Position numbers and translations under genes: made by a program
Shown: one piece after another, positions 44,732 through 56,708 of the stretch
Layout: each line of letters begins with the position of its first letter
Position numbering within the stretch: position 1 is the first letter of the stretch
From: Serendipita indica DSM 11827
Lineage: Eukaryota > Basidiomycota > Agaricomycetes > Sebacinales > Serendipitaceae
NCBI GenBank assembly: GCA_910890315.1
Contig: CAJVGD010000002.1
Coordinates: 806,001 to 870,000, forward strand
Reading direction: 5' to 3'
DNA: 64,000 nt
The notes under the pieces: model-generated
What the model saw: the letters and a program-made list of their open reading frames with translations, nothing else
What the model was told of the DNA's origin: nothing
Databases searched by the model: none

Positions 44732-47687
44732 ATGCATGTGTCCAAACCTCGCAAGACCTCAGCCTATGGAACTGGAGAGGTACCATGTGAAGAGTGTAGA
44801 CGCGTACGACTGCGCCCATCCCCCCAGCGAAAACTAACTCGAGCGTCTAGCTCAAGATCAAGTGTTCTAGGACTGGGCCCCCTTGCGAACAGTGCATACG
44901 AAGATCTGTTGAAGGTATGTACAATCTAGAATACAAACCATGGCTGATTAGCCACAGATATTTGCCCAGACGGCAAATTGGTCACTGGCCGCCAGGGGAG
45001 ATACGTACTGACCTCGACGGAGGCTCTTCACAAGGAAAATAAGGATCTCAGATTGCGTATAAAGGCGCTTGAAGAGGCTTTACAAGCCGAAACTGCCGGA
45101 AATGACGCACCTCATCCACTTCTCGACCCTCAGCTGCTCACAATCGCTCGACCATATCTCAAAGATGGTCCAGAAGGTGCAAATATTCTGCCCAAAGATC
45201 TAAAAAGCAGAACAGACAGTGAATCAATAGTCAAGTTATTTGGAACGATGCATGTCGACGATGGGAAGGACAAATACCTTGGGGTAGGATTCCCCATAAG
45301 ATGATGTGTGAATCTTTCTAATCCTCATTAGTCAACGGCACTCTCGGAAACTCATCTTAATGTACATCGGCTTCCTTTGAGCTTCACCCTAACTTGACGA
45401 ACGGCAGATACACGACAACGACGACGATTTCGAGCCCGAAATCGAATCACATGCTCAACTCGCAATACCTTTCTCTCTTGTTTTTCCGCCCCAGACATAC
45501 CTGCAAATGGCAGTCAATAATCTGCCTCCCAAGGTGGAGGCGTGGACACTTGTGGAGACCTACTACCAACATGCGGTAAGTGCAGATACCAGCCACTAAA
45601 CCTGTGCTAATCCAGCACAGACCTATGTGTATGTGTATATCCACTCGTCTAGTACCTAGTTTGACAGTCTCAGATCACACATCATCCCTCGCCACGACTT
45701 TGTGCAGAGAATCTTCACCCCATGCTATGGCGGAGATATCTCTCTCATCTCACCATACCGACTCGCCGCTTTGTTCTCATTGTTGGCGGTGGGAGCGTTA
45801 CATGACTTGACACGACCGATATATTGCCCTGCTTCGAGGGAGTGGATGGAAATCGTGCAGTCACTCCTCTTCGGAACGTTTGGGTCATTTGAAGCCTCCA
45901 TAGAATCGATCGAGGTTTGTAGGTTTGGTTCAAGGCGTCTACATGCTCAATTATATTAGGCTGTCGCACTCGCGTGTGCTATATTTCCATGCCGTCCAGA
46001 GCTCGAACTTAGCAAGACCTACTTCCAGCTAGCCTGGTGCATGAAGATGGCCCAAAGTGTGAGTAGATAACTGCACAAAGGATCACGAGCTGAGTCCTCC
46101 GAAGATTGGTCTTCGTAAGCTTCGTGCTGGGTCCAGAGGTGTTTAATCCAACTCTCTCGCAGATATAGATCCACAAGATCTTGGGTTAGATGATGCTGTT
46201 GCTGCCCGTCGTCGTCATTTGTTCTTAGAGATGAGTGATCTTAATACCACTTGAATCCTTTCTGAATGCAATACAGCTGCGCATGAATGACGCTGCAGAG
46301 GCGAGTAAATCGGCATCCTGGATACATGCTCTCATCAAGCCGTAGGGTTTGCAATACGGACGTCCCATGACCATGAACAGTCGCTTTACATCGCAAGGGT
46401 CAGTTAGTCTGGGGGATGATAATAACGGTCTGTTCCTTTTCATGGAACAAATATGAAACTCATTCAATACCAGCAAAGTTCAAGCGTCTGATGGTCCCCC
46501 TCATGGAGGATATTGCGGAACTCTTGATTGCACCCGGGTCTGCGTCAAATTATGCAGAGGCTTTGAAGATTGATCGACGTATTCGCGAGGTCAAAGCGTC
46601 CGCAACAAGACCTCCATCAGAAATAGGATTCGACACGACAGAGGCAGATTTGCCTGAATTTATGCGACTGGTGTGGTGTTACAGCAATCTATTGACACTT
46701 CATCGGCCATACTTTGCCCTTGCAGTGACGAAAAGTAGTCCGGAAAACCCATCGGGGGGTAAGCTGGCCCCTTCGATTGCTGCTTGGTGCGTTCATAGGT
46801 GATGTACTCTACCTACTCTCACGGTTTGACCCAGCTATGACGCTGCAAGCTCCTTGACGCATTTGGCCATGCGCTTTGTAGGGCAGAATCCTGGCCTACT
46901 CGCTAGGATGGGACCAGTGTGGCCACATCTGTTCACATCCATGGTAGGCGCCTCGTCATAGTGCTACTTATACTCAATATACTCAGGTCGTCTTATACAG
47001 CTTTGGGATTCACATGCCGTTCTGGATGAACACGGCACAGGCCCTCAACACGGCAGATATGTGCCTTGTCTTGGTCTACTCTCCTTCTTTGGAATGTGTG
47101 AGGGCCAAAGCGACCATGGTATGTCGAATCGTGGACACTACATTTGCTCACGCCATCGTTAGCCATACTTGCTTGGTCTCCAAGAAAAGGCGAGGACATC
47201 CTTCCTGCTATTCAGTGATAATATGCCGCGAAATCCTTCGTCAGAGTTTGATACTCTGATTCCTGGCCTCGCCACTGGTATCGCTGTGCGGACTGTCCGA
47301 GCTGAGGACAACCCAAGGGAGACACCCAGACCTCTCAAGCCACTATCAGAGCGTGGTGCTCGTGGAATAACAAGAAATCTGGTACGAAACCTCATGTTCA
47401 TGGAGAACAATCGTGGGCAGGATTCCCTTTTCGCACCAGATATACCAGTAGAGGTACTTTGAGAGGTTCAATTAATTGTCGTCGCTGAGATGCTCACCTC
47501 TCGCTAGCCAAACCTCAACTCACTACAGTTGCAGCCAATGGACCCGATCCTTGGGACGACAAGCACAATGCCTTTGGACTGGAACTGGAACTGGGATGCT
47601 TCAATTAGTACATCCGACTCGACACCCGAAAAAATATCACAGCTCGAGCTGGACAACAGCTGGTTAGCGTTTCTTTCGCAGCTTTGA
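44732..47687 (+). CDS. Zn2Cys6 fungal transcription factor
   Basis: A binuclear zinc cluster regulator with a fungal-specific transcription factor domain. Exon 1 ends in PCEECRR. After a short intron (about 44802-44849) it continues LKIKCSRTGPPCEQCIRRS, then, after a second intron, VEDICPDG. Together these give six cysteines with C-x2-C-x6-C spacing in the first half. Then KENKDLRLRIKALEEALQ is the dimerisation coiled coil. The middle-homology region includes YLQMAVNNLPPKVEAWTLVE, RIFTPCYGGDISLISPYRLA, ALFSLLAVGALHDL and DLPEFMRLVWCYSNLLTLHR. The C-terminus ends with PLDWNWNWDASIST and LAFLSQL (stop at 47685). At least ten introns are present. The target genes are unknown; the adjacent NmrA-like gene is a candidate but there is no direct evidence. 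Confidence 0.85.
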
Positions 47688-47880
47688 ACGGAATGTATTC
47701 GGCGATGCTGCGAGACGCCTCTTCCTACTTGCAGTGGCTATGTTTAATGCTGTTTACTGTGTACCGCGCCGTCTTGGTCTCGCCGTGTCAGTCGGCGCGG
47801 CTTCGGCCTCTACGAGTTGCGCCCGTCTGATGTAATATCGTATACGTTTGTCTCTGCACAGCGAGTGAATGGAAGCTTGG

Positions 47881-47888
47881 GTATATAA
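47881..47888 (+). promoter_or_regulatory. TATA box of the NmrA-like gene
   Basis: gtatataact begins at 47881, about 88 bases upstream of the ATG at 47970. It is the only TATATA match in the intergenic stretch. Confidence 0.5.
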
Positions 47889-47969
47889 CTGCGTCCAATA
47901 TCGATCTTTGCCCCTCAGAAACACTCGAACCTCACAAACTCGAGCCCCAAACCACGAAACTAGCAAACT

Positions 47970-48806
47970 ATGAAGCTCTTTGCACTCGGCGCCTCAAAGA
48001 ACATTGGCTACTTCACAACCCGTCGTAAGTTTGAAAAATAAAAACAGCACTTTACTTAGCACTCTACAGACTATCTCGCGGCTGGTCACACCGTCATCTT
48101 TCTCCTGCGCTCGACAACCGTCTTTGACGACGACGAAACAATGAAGCCATACATCCAGTCGAACAAAGCCATTCTCGTCAAAGGTGATGGTCTCGTCAAG
48201 TCTGACGTTACCAATGCCTGGAACAAGGCAAACGAGGGTGGCCCAGTCGACCTCATCCTATCCACGATTGGTGCACCCATCAAGTTTCAGTTCCCCCGGG
48301 GTTTCGTAATCACCCCGCCAGACCTCACGACTAGATGCATGTTCAACCTACTCCAGGTCGTCGCAGAGAGCCGCCCTAGCCCATTCCCCAGGATGATCGC
48401 CATATCCTCCACGGGAATTACCAAAGCCTCACACGATGCGCTCCCAGTAACGATGAGACTGATGTATAATGTATTGCTTCCTGCACCTCATGCGGATAAG
48501 CTGGGCCTGGAACGCCTCCTACAGTATGCGATGGGTCGACGATGGGAGGAGAATGCAGAGCCAGAGGATAGCATACTTCCCAAGGGATGGGAAGATTCGC
48601 TGCCACCTGCTGGATTCATGCCAGACATTGTCGTCGTGCGACCAGCATTTTTGACAGACGGGGAAGCCAAGCACGAATACAAAGTCTCCCCGGACGAGTA
48701 TGCGTCGTATGTCATTAGCCGAAAGGACGTCGCTCATTTTATAGGCGAAAGGCTTCTCACCGAGTGGAGCACTTGGTCAGGAAAGATTGTCAATTTAGGC
48801 TACTAG
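47970..48806 (+). CDS. NAD(P)-binding Rossmann protein, NmrA / atypical SDR type
   Basis: A predicted NAD(P)-dependent epimerase/dehydratase-like protein of about 260 residues. Start MKLFALGASKNIGYFTTR has the atypical-SDR nucleotide-binding motif (G-A-S-x-N-I-G). After one intron (about 48026-48070), YLAAGHTVIFLLRSTTVFD is the second strand. Then VDLILSTIGAP, RMIAISSTGITK, and DIVVVRPAFLTDGEAKHEY follow. ISRKDVAHFIGERLLTEW and GKIVNLGY close the chain (stop at 48804). The canonical YxxxK catalytic pair is not obvious, as in NmrA-type regulators and many biosynthetic atypical SDRs. Whether it is an enzyme or a redox sensor cannot be told from sequence. Confidence 0.8.
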
Positions 48807-48859
48807 TCTCTTCGTTTGCTACTATACCCGTTGTAATGAGCTTGTAACACACCATTATT

Positions 48860-50411
48860 CTACGATTCCGGCTCCCATTCCATGGAAGAAGTTGAGACAT
48901 TCGTGTCGTCCTCGACTTCGTCAACCTTGTCGTTGAACGAAACTTTTCGGCCTTTGGTTCCGGTGGGATATCCAAACCAGAGTCCGATAAGAATCAGCAG
49001 GTGAGAAATGTCAAGAATGGCAGATGACAGGTCTGTCGAGGGAAAGACGTTCCAGGAGTATTCGATTCCTAGGAGTAAGCATAGCCTGCGCTAGTTAGTC
49101 AACAGTTAACGACTCAGAGGTCACACATACTTGATAGCAATGGGATATCGTGTTCTCCATAGAAGCAAGGGAAGTTGCTGGGCATACCACGAATAAAATT
49201 GGTAGTGAAGCGACCGTGCAAAGGTAATCCCAATGAGGTTCGACGTAAAGAGAACGGTGACTATTTCTGTTGGATCCCATCAGACCAAAAACACGATGAA
49301 CAACATTCGACTTGCCATCGCCAGAGGGAAGGTCCCAGCTGGCTCGCTGTAGCGGACGGATGAAGCCTCGTTTGACGGTCTCAATTAGACCCCCATCGCT
49401 TTTAAACCAGCGGAAAAAGGCGAATAAAGCCAACGTTGTCAAATGGCCCATGAGCAGAGAAAGGGCAAATTGCTTTGAGAGGAATGTGTCCTCTGGTATG
49501 AACCTCCAGTTGACAGTCCATTTGTATAGAAACTGTCGAGAAAAGTCGAAGGCATGTGAAAGATAGGCCCGAGGATGTGACATGAGAAATGGCATGGCGA
49601 GCCAAACCTGAAAGAGGACAATGATGCCCAGATGTACGAGCGATTCGATGACACCAAGGCTCTTGAGGAAGACCACTAGAAGACCTGGCATATACAAGAG
49701 TATGTTCATCTTGATGGAAAGGGCAAAGCTACAAGTCTTTAGTCAAGGTTGGTCAAGTGATAGAGGACCGACCTGAATAGGAAGCACGCTATGAGCTCGT
49801 TTCCTGCAAACGAGAAAATGTAGATGGAGAACATGGCTATGGTCGATGACCAACAATCGTTGAACAGTCGTAAGACGTAGATGGAATGAAGGCGTTTGCT
49901 TAGCGGGAGGAGGAGAAGAACCCAGTTTGGGATCGTTTTCGCACGGTGATATATCATGCACGAGACGAGCATGGACGCCATGTACAAAACACCGTAGATA
50001 TATTGGACAGTGCGGAATGACGTGGCGTTGAGGACGAAAGAAAGCGCTCGGTGGATCATTACATGGCCGGCTGGGTATCTGAAATGCGTGTTAAGATGGT
50101 GCAGTCCACCTTTTTGTATGCGACGACTTACACGAGTGGGCCACTGGGCCCATAAATTAGAGAATAATCACGCTGGCCTTGCTGGACCTTGTCTGCCTGA
50201 ACGATATAAGTTTCAAAGTCTATTTCTGTGTCTATGGCGATTCCCGAGGGCGTCAGTCTTTTGTCTGGCTGCAGCAACAATACGGCAACGAACAGGCTAC
50301 GAAATGGATGATGAGGAGTGTCAGGAGAGCATCTCCAGCGAGTATAAGTACTGCTAGTCTCCAGAAATATTGTCGTTTAAACAACAGCGCCTTGACGAGC
50401 GTCCAGAGCAT
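48860..50411 (-). CDS. ALG3: Dol-P-Man:Man5GlcNAc2-PP-Dol alpha-1,3-mannosyltransferase (ALG3)
   Basis: An ER membrane enzyme that adds the sixth mannose to the lipid-linked oligosaccharide, the first lumenal step, using dolichyl-phosphate mannose. Start at 50411 ([20 protein letters not shown]). [17 protein letters not shown] contains the conserved acidic TEID loop. [15 protein letters not shown] then, after an intron, [14 protein letters not shown] is the family signature. Later come [61 protein letters not shown] and a C-terminal helix [16 protein letters not shown]. The tail is acidic and lacks an obvious K-K ER retrieval signal (it ends SSMEWEPES). About ten predicted transmembrane helices fit the family. 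Confidence 0.92.
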
Positions 50412-50992
50412 CAGAGGGCAGGTCTAAGAAGCATGAGGCGAGCTTTCGACGAGGCCACGGCGGCCGACCAGCTTGTCTCCTCCCAAAATATCAGAAAAAA
50501 CGCCGGATGTCAAAAATTCGTTTTAAAATTCACACGGGTGTTTAAATGGCAATTTTAGGAGGAGATGGTCGGGAGCGGACGACGGTGACGTATGAGCAAT
50601 AATTCAACGTAGCTTGCACCCTTACTTCTGCCAGACACACGCAAGGAATTTGAAAGGAAATTGAGGAGTGCGTCAGAGTTGTTTGGAATCGTTTCCCAGT
50701 GTTCATGCCACGTCCTGGTGCGTATATCGGACATGGCCGTGCTCCTCCAAGCTGCATGCTTACTATCCTCCCAGAACTTGTCGTTAAAGCTACACCTCTG
50801 TCATCTTGATTCGTTTTCTCCTCGACGCGTCTTGTCGATAAGGCCCCCACACCTCCACCATTGGCCACCAACGTCGCCTCCCTTCGTTTGACAGTTGCCC
50901 CCCAGCCCTTGACTGCTTCCACAACCTAGGACTTTGCGACTAAATCACCTAGCCCAGATTTTACATGGACTTTTTCAACTCGAAATCCGTCC
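50412..50992. other. Divergent intergenic region, ALG3 and phosphatase
   Basis: About 580 bases lie between ALG3 (minus) and the phosphatase (plus). The stretch before 50993 is C/T-rich, with an ATG at 50965 in another frame that opens 125 codons. It is probably leader, but an upstream exon cannot be excluded. I see nothing else. Confidence 0.4.
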
Positions 50993-53963
50993 ATGCCGCC
51001 CAATCAAACCCTGAAGGTGGGGTCGAGTCCGCCTTTAGTCAAGCCATCAATGAACGCTTTCCTCTGTCAATGCCTCGTCACTCTAACCAGCAAACTGACT
51101 CCCGCAATGCCCCTCCAGACGCCCATGCTCCCCTCGTCCGCTGGCAGCAGGTTCGGCTCGCGCACTGCAGTCCCTCGCCTACCGCCTCTTGTCCAGGGAG
51201 TCATCTCTGGTCCTGCTCCCCCTCTCGCCATCCCACCGAGTCGACCAATGCCCGTCTCTACGTCCGCTTCTTCATCAACGGCATTCCCGGCCTACATTGC
51301 CCTCTATCCGAGCCAGGCCTCGGCCATAGTCGGGTCACATGACATACTCCTGGTCGATATTCGTTCTCATAGCGTCTTTCGCACGTCTCGGATCCGAGGA
51401 GCCGTCTCTCTAGTCGTCCCGTCGACCCTACTCAAGCGTCCGGGATATCCGCTAGAGAAAATGGCAGCAACGATAGACGACGCGTCTGCCCGCGAGCGGT
51501 TCGAGGCCTGGCAAACGGCAAAACGCATTGTGGTGTATGACGTCGATACCTCTCAATTGAACGAGGGATCCAATGTCACTGGTTTACTTCGCAAGTTTCA
51601 GCTTGCCGGATTCACTGGAGAACTTTGCTGGATCAAGGGCGGCTTCAACGCCGTCCAGCAGACGACCCCCTCGCTCGTGGACACGGCGCCTCCGGAGGAC
51701 TATGTGTCCGAGTCTGATACATCTGCAAGTTCAGATGTACCTCTTCGAGCGAGAAACCTCTCGATGTACGCGTTCCAGCAGGCGTCCACTACCCTGGCTG
51801 GACAAAGGACCCCAAAGGGCAACCAGTCTGGCATGAGTTCGGTATCTGCCGCGAACCCCTTTTACGACAACATTCGGCAAAACCTAGAATTGTCACAGGG
51901 TGTTGACACCCGGATTGCCCTTCGGCTCCCACAACGAGTAATCGACAGACGAGGCGACCTCCCGTTTCAGTGGCTTCGACAAGTGGTCGATCAAGCCGTC
52001 ACAGACAGCGTTGGAGACGCACTTGCGATGCAATTCTACCGGATAGAACTCAACGAGCAACGGCGTCTGCAAGAAGTCATGGACCATCACTCCAAAGAGA
52101 GCGCCACTGCGGTTGTGGACGATCCTACGCCCAAACAGGAATTCCCTTACAGCATTACAGCCGGAATCGAGATGGGGACGAAGAATCGGTACAGGAACAT
52201 CTGGCCGTTTGAACATGCTCGTGTTCGTCTGCAAAAGGCGAGCAAGTCGGGTGGTTCAGACTATGTTAATGCGTCTTTTGTGCAATCACTAGTCTCTAGA
52301 CGTCGGTATATTGCTACCCAAGGCCCACTTGACAGCACATATGATGATTTCTGGTCGTACGTCCCCCGTCTCTCGGCTCATATAGTCACTGATTCTTATT
52401 TAGGATATGCTGGGAACAAAACGTCACCGTGATCGTCATGCTCACCCGGGAAGTGGAGAGCTCTTTGGTCAAGTGCGGACATTACTGGAAGGACGGCAAT
52501 TATGGGGACATCAGTATCCAGCTCATCAGCCAACAAGGCGAGGACGAACAGGTTGATCCAAAGAAACAGCAGTCGGGTGCCTACTTCAACACTAGCACAG
52601 ATGAGCCGATGAACGACACGATCATTGAAAGAATCTTTCAATTGCGACACAAGGATCATCCCGTAGTTCTCGCAAGTTGACGCATCTTCAATATCTTGGA
52701 TGGCCAGATTTGGACGTCCCAAGCTCACCTAGCGGACTGCTGGCTCTCATAAAGCGTGTCACCAAAGCTACCGAGGAATCCGCATCCCAACAACCCAATG
52801 TAAAAGCCGGGCCTGTGCTATTGCATTGCTCTGCAGGAGTGGGTAGAACGGGTGGCTTTATCCTCGTGGATTCGATACTAGATGGTATCCGGCACGAATT
52901 GATAAGGCGGCACTTTCCAAATAAAGCGCATTCTCCCGACGAGATGGACCTCGATTCTGCAGAGTCAGTGCAGTCATCGGCACGCTCATATCCTTCTAAT
53001 ACTCATTCACACTCCGCACTAACCCCAATATCCTCCAATTCTGGTTCGGAATCTGCTCTACCTACCACTGCGGGTGGCCACTCGAGTAGTTCGTGGTCGA
53101 AAGAGTCCATAGCGGGCACCTCTCCAGCATCAAAACCATCTCTCCTTGCCGCTCCCAAGCCAAAGAAGCTCTCTCATATTGTCGCGGATAAACTCACCAG
53201 AGCGACATACAGACCCGCAGCAGAGGCGTCACGCAACGCCAATGTGGTCGAGTGGTCCAAGGGTCTCCTAGGCTCTTCGAGCGACGTCCAGGCTGCGACG
53301 ACGCCCTACTTCAACTCACCTTATATGTCAGACTCTCCACTGTCTCGTACAAGTGCCACGCCCAAGTCTGGGGTTAATTACAAGGCGCCACGGAGGCCCG
53401 TCGATGGCTCGCCTCCGTTTCCGTCGTCCTTTGCAGAGCCGATAAGACAGGTACTGGAAGACATGCGTGAGCAACGAATGTCGCTCTGCCAGAGTCTGCG
53501 TCAATACGTCTTTGCGCATCGCGCCATTCTGGAAGGTGCCCTAGATATTGTCGATGAGATGAGAGCTGCCAATCCCGAGGCGTTTATCTCGTCTAACAAT
53601 GTGGTAGCGTCGGAGAGGAATGAAATGGCCTGGTCATCCACGTCGTCCCTTTCGTCGATTACCGACCAGCCCATCCAGCCCTCGACATCTCCTACGCGAG
53701 CCAAAGCCGGGCGGCTATCATCAAGTGAGGCGAGGACAATGCGTGCGTCATCCATTCCTTCGAGCCCACCGCCTCACCCGAAGGCAGCCACCGGCAAGCG
53801 CACTGCAAGTGCGATGAAGTCATCTCCAGGTGAGAGTAGACTTGGCAAGCGACCGTCTTCGAGGCGGAAGCACAACCCTTCTCCCCCTCATTCAGAAACG
53901 TCTTCGCGAGAGTCATTTTCAGGGCACTTTACACTCGAAGGTGGCAGTCTCAGTCGAAAATAG
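50993..53963 (+). CDS. Rhodanese plus protein tyrosine phosphatase, Pyp1/Pyp2-like, with a frame break
   Basis: A predicted MAP-kinase-directed tyrosine phosphatase with the layout of fission yeast Pyp1/Pyp2. N-terminal S/P-rich part, then a rhodanese/CH2-type domain (ILLVDIRSHSVFRTSRIRGA, KRIVVYDVDTSQLNEGS, AGFTGELCWIKGGFNAV). The PTP domain has KNRYRNIWPFEHARVRL, YVNASFV and YIATQGPLDSTYDDFWS. An intron at about 52359-52404 leads to ICWEQNVTVIVMLTREVE, then LTHLQYLGWPDLDVPSSP (WPD loop), and the P-loop VLLHCSAGVGRTGGF with catalytic Cys and Arg. The last helix is LCQSLRQYVFAHRAILEGAL, followed by a long S/P tail. The upstream frame ends at a stop at 52678, and the WPD half is one base out of frame. 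No intron that would join them is visible. This is either a sequencing slip or a truncating allele that would remove the active site. Confidence 0.85.
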
Positions 53964-54182
53964 GCTTGGCAGCTTGAGTTTTCTCTTCATTCACCTTATT
54001 CCAACCTCCATCCAAAACGTCATGGAACGCTGTTTATGACTCATTGGCTCTCACTTTGAGTTTCGTACCTCGAAGTAACTGTATTTCAGCATCATCCCTC
54101 TTTGGATTTTTGATAATCCGTTGTATTCTAATCGACCCCTCTTTCACCATAATTTAGTTCGTGTCAAAAGCAACGTGCCCCC

Positions 54183-56497
54183 TTAGTTCATCTTGATCAT
54201 CATGAGGTAGCGCAGCTTGATTTGTGCTGTGTCGTAAACGATATACTCGTTGTACTGAAGGTAGGCCGTTGAATCAACATTCGTGAGACCGTCTGGGAAA
54301 GGGCTCGTTAGTTGTTCAAGATTAGTTGGGCACGTATTGACGCACCTTTGGGCATCCAGCACCCCTTGAGTTCTTCGTGTCCCAATGCTTCGCCAGCATC
54401 CTGCCAATCCTTGGGTTGCGTGCGTCCAAGACCTTTGGTCGCGCTAAGACGAGTGAGTCTATGGTATTACACCCCAGGCAAGTGGGTACTTACAGTTTTT
54501 GGGCTTTGCCGCATTCAGACTGAGCGTGATAGTTTGCGTGAACCTGTTCATAAAATGGCTTGGCGGCGACTTCACATAGGAGCATCACGCCAATATTGTC
54601 GCTTGCGCTGAGTCCAGAGTGTCAGACGTGTGCCTCTACAACTCAAAAATGAGGACTCACTGTGCGTAGCAATAGTTTGCGCTCTTGCTAAATGCATCGG
54701 CAAAGTAAACGCCCTTGCCAAACATGTATCCAGTCACGGGAGCTTCCGGTGGTGCGATGCGGAGACCTTGCTTGAGCTAGTATATCATCAGGATCTGTAG
54801 TGATAGGAGAGTATGCATCTGGTAGACCTACAATACCGCAAAAGTTTGTCGAGCGAGAACCGTGCCAGAGCAGGAGCCGTTCCCCGTCTTGAAGCTTTTG
54901 ATGACCAGCATTGTCCCAGCGATCCCTTTCGTCGTGTCGCTCGACACGGAAGGCCTGGAGAATCTTGCCGGTGTAATGAGAATGCGTATGGCCGTGCGTG
55001 CTTGTGACATAGTTTTGGAGAACGCTAAACTCGGACGAATTGGCATCTATTGGGTTCATGAATTTGAGGTTCAGGCTATGGAAGTGCTTGTCGAGTGGAT
55101 TGATGGGGTTGCCATTGGCGTCGGTTGGTCGTTCGTCATCCATCACCTTTTGAGTGATTTCCATATCCGAGAGCGCGCCGACGAGCTCAAGTTCCTGAGA
55201 AAGGATAAGCTTGGCTCAAAGGCCGACGAGGATGGATGAGCTTACAGATTTTAGCTGCTGCTTCGTCTTGACAGGTACGGGTCTTTGTCGACCGAATGCA
55301 TGGGGAATGATCGAGTAGTAAGCAGCAGAGAGGGTATCGCAAGCGCTTGCAAATCCGCCCAAAGACTTGGCTTTTGGACCATTGGGTGCGTTGATGACCT
55401 CGGAAAGTTCCTTGAGAGCAGCAAAGCCCCGAAGGATAGTGTTATTGGAGAGCTGGCCAAGCGGGAGCTTTTGGGCATCATAGTTCATCGCACTCAAGGT
55501 TGCACTCATGAGGCTGGTGACGGTGGTCAGTACATAGACTTGCCGAGAGGTGGTAGTAGTAGACTCACTCGGACGAGAAGATCAAGTTGCAGAATTGCTG
55601 TCGATGCGATCAGAGGTGGACCATCAAGGAATAAATGGACGAACCTGGAGGGGAGGCTCGAGCTTAGAGTCGGGAATGATGTAGTCTTCCTTTGCCTTTT
55701 TACTGACGGGTTTGGCCTCTTCATACGAGCGTTCAATCCATGTATATTTGCCTGTGCCATTGAGCATGTACTGACGTATGGGAACAATGTACATACCTGG
55801 TGCAGCGACCATGCCATGACGGGACTCCCATGCAACGGATGACTTGCTCTTGAAGACCTTTTTAAATTCGGCGATTGCTTGTGCTGGCGAGGAAAAGGGA
55901 CCTTTGACTGCATTCTGGCCATTTTCTCCAACTCTTCCCCAACTAAGAATGTGTAAGTGCCTGCCGCCCCGCCAAGGTGAGCTTCTTACCGGGTGAAAAC
56001 AAGGTAGTTGGAGTCTGTGTTCTTGGGACAGAGGATCTGTATAACATAAAACTTGTTGTTGTTGGCAGAAATGTTGGTCTGGTTGAGCATAGCATCGTAA
56101 ATCTGGTCCCCCTCGGTGTATACTTTGTGAGTCGCTGGAAATGTGTGAGTAAGAAACGACTGGCGATTGGGAACAACGTACCAACGTAGTGAGTCGTTGG
56201 GTCTACAGGTGCAATACCTCGTTTGAGCTCGACCTCTTCCTCTTCATCATCGCCGTCGCCGTTGACGACCTGTTGCACCGCGTCTTCGTCGTCCTGGGTC
56301 GTCTTTTGGCGTTTTGATGCTGGCTTATCGTCGCCAACATCATCATCGTCGTCGTTGTCGTCTTTAGCTGCTCTCTTCTTTGACTTTGCAGCTGTTGCCT
56401 TTCTCTTTGGTGCTGGTTTTGGTGGAGGAGAAGGTGCAGTCTGTGCTGCCGCCGAGGTGGAGGCTGCGGTAGAGCGAGTGCTGCGACGAGGAGGCAT
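54183..56497 (-). CDS. Poly(ADP-ribose) polymerase, PARP1/2 type with WGR domain
   Basis: A nuclear enzyme that builds poly(ADP-ribose) from NAD+ on proteins at DNA breaks. The start at 56497 gives [20 protein letters not shown] basic/acidic linker follows with [19 protein letters not shown], a likely bipartite nuclear signal. The WGR domain has [34 protein letters not shown] and [18 protein letters not shown]. The regulatory helical domain has [19 protein letters not shown] and LASACDTLS-type [18 protein letters not shown]. The ART domain carries the triad: His in LLLWHGSR, Tyr in [17 protein letters not shown], Glu in [11 protein letters not shown]. All three (H-Y-E) are present, which in this family means polymer synthesis rather than mono-transfer. 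There are no zinc fingers or BRCT domain, so the layout is PARP2-like, as in other filamentous fungi (PrpA). Stop at 54183. Confidence 0.93.
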
Positions 56498-56708
56498 TTG
56501 GAAAAAGTGGATTGTGATTGGAGTCGAAAGTGGCAACATCGACGGGCCTTTTATACGTCGGGAGGCAGTGAACTAGTCAGGTCGTCGGTCCTTCTACATT
56601 TGGAAATTAGTCGAATCGAGTCATTCTGAAAAGGCGCGCGGTTGGTGAACGTGTGGCAAACATCTGAATTGGTCACTCTTGGATCTTGCCACATCTCGAC
56701 ACGCACCA
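56498..56708. promoter_or_regulatory. Candidate bidirectional promoter, PARP and CHFR
   Basis: Only 211 bases separate the PARP start (minus, 56497) and the CHFR start (plus, 56709). No other gene fits in between, so both promoters must lie here or overlap the 5' ends. No clear TATA box is seen on either side. An in-frame ATG at 56539 could lengthen PARP slightly and narrow the gap. Confidence 0.6.
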
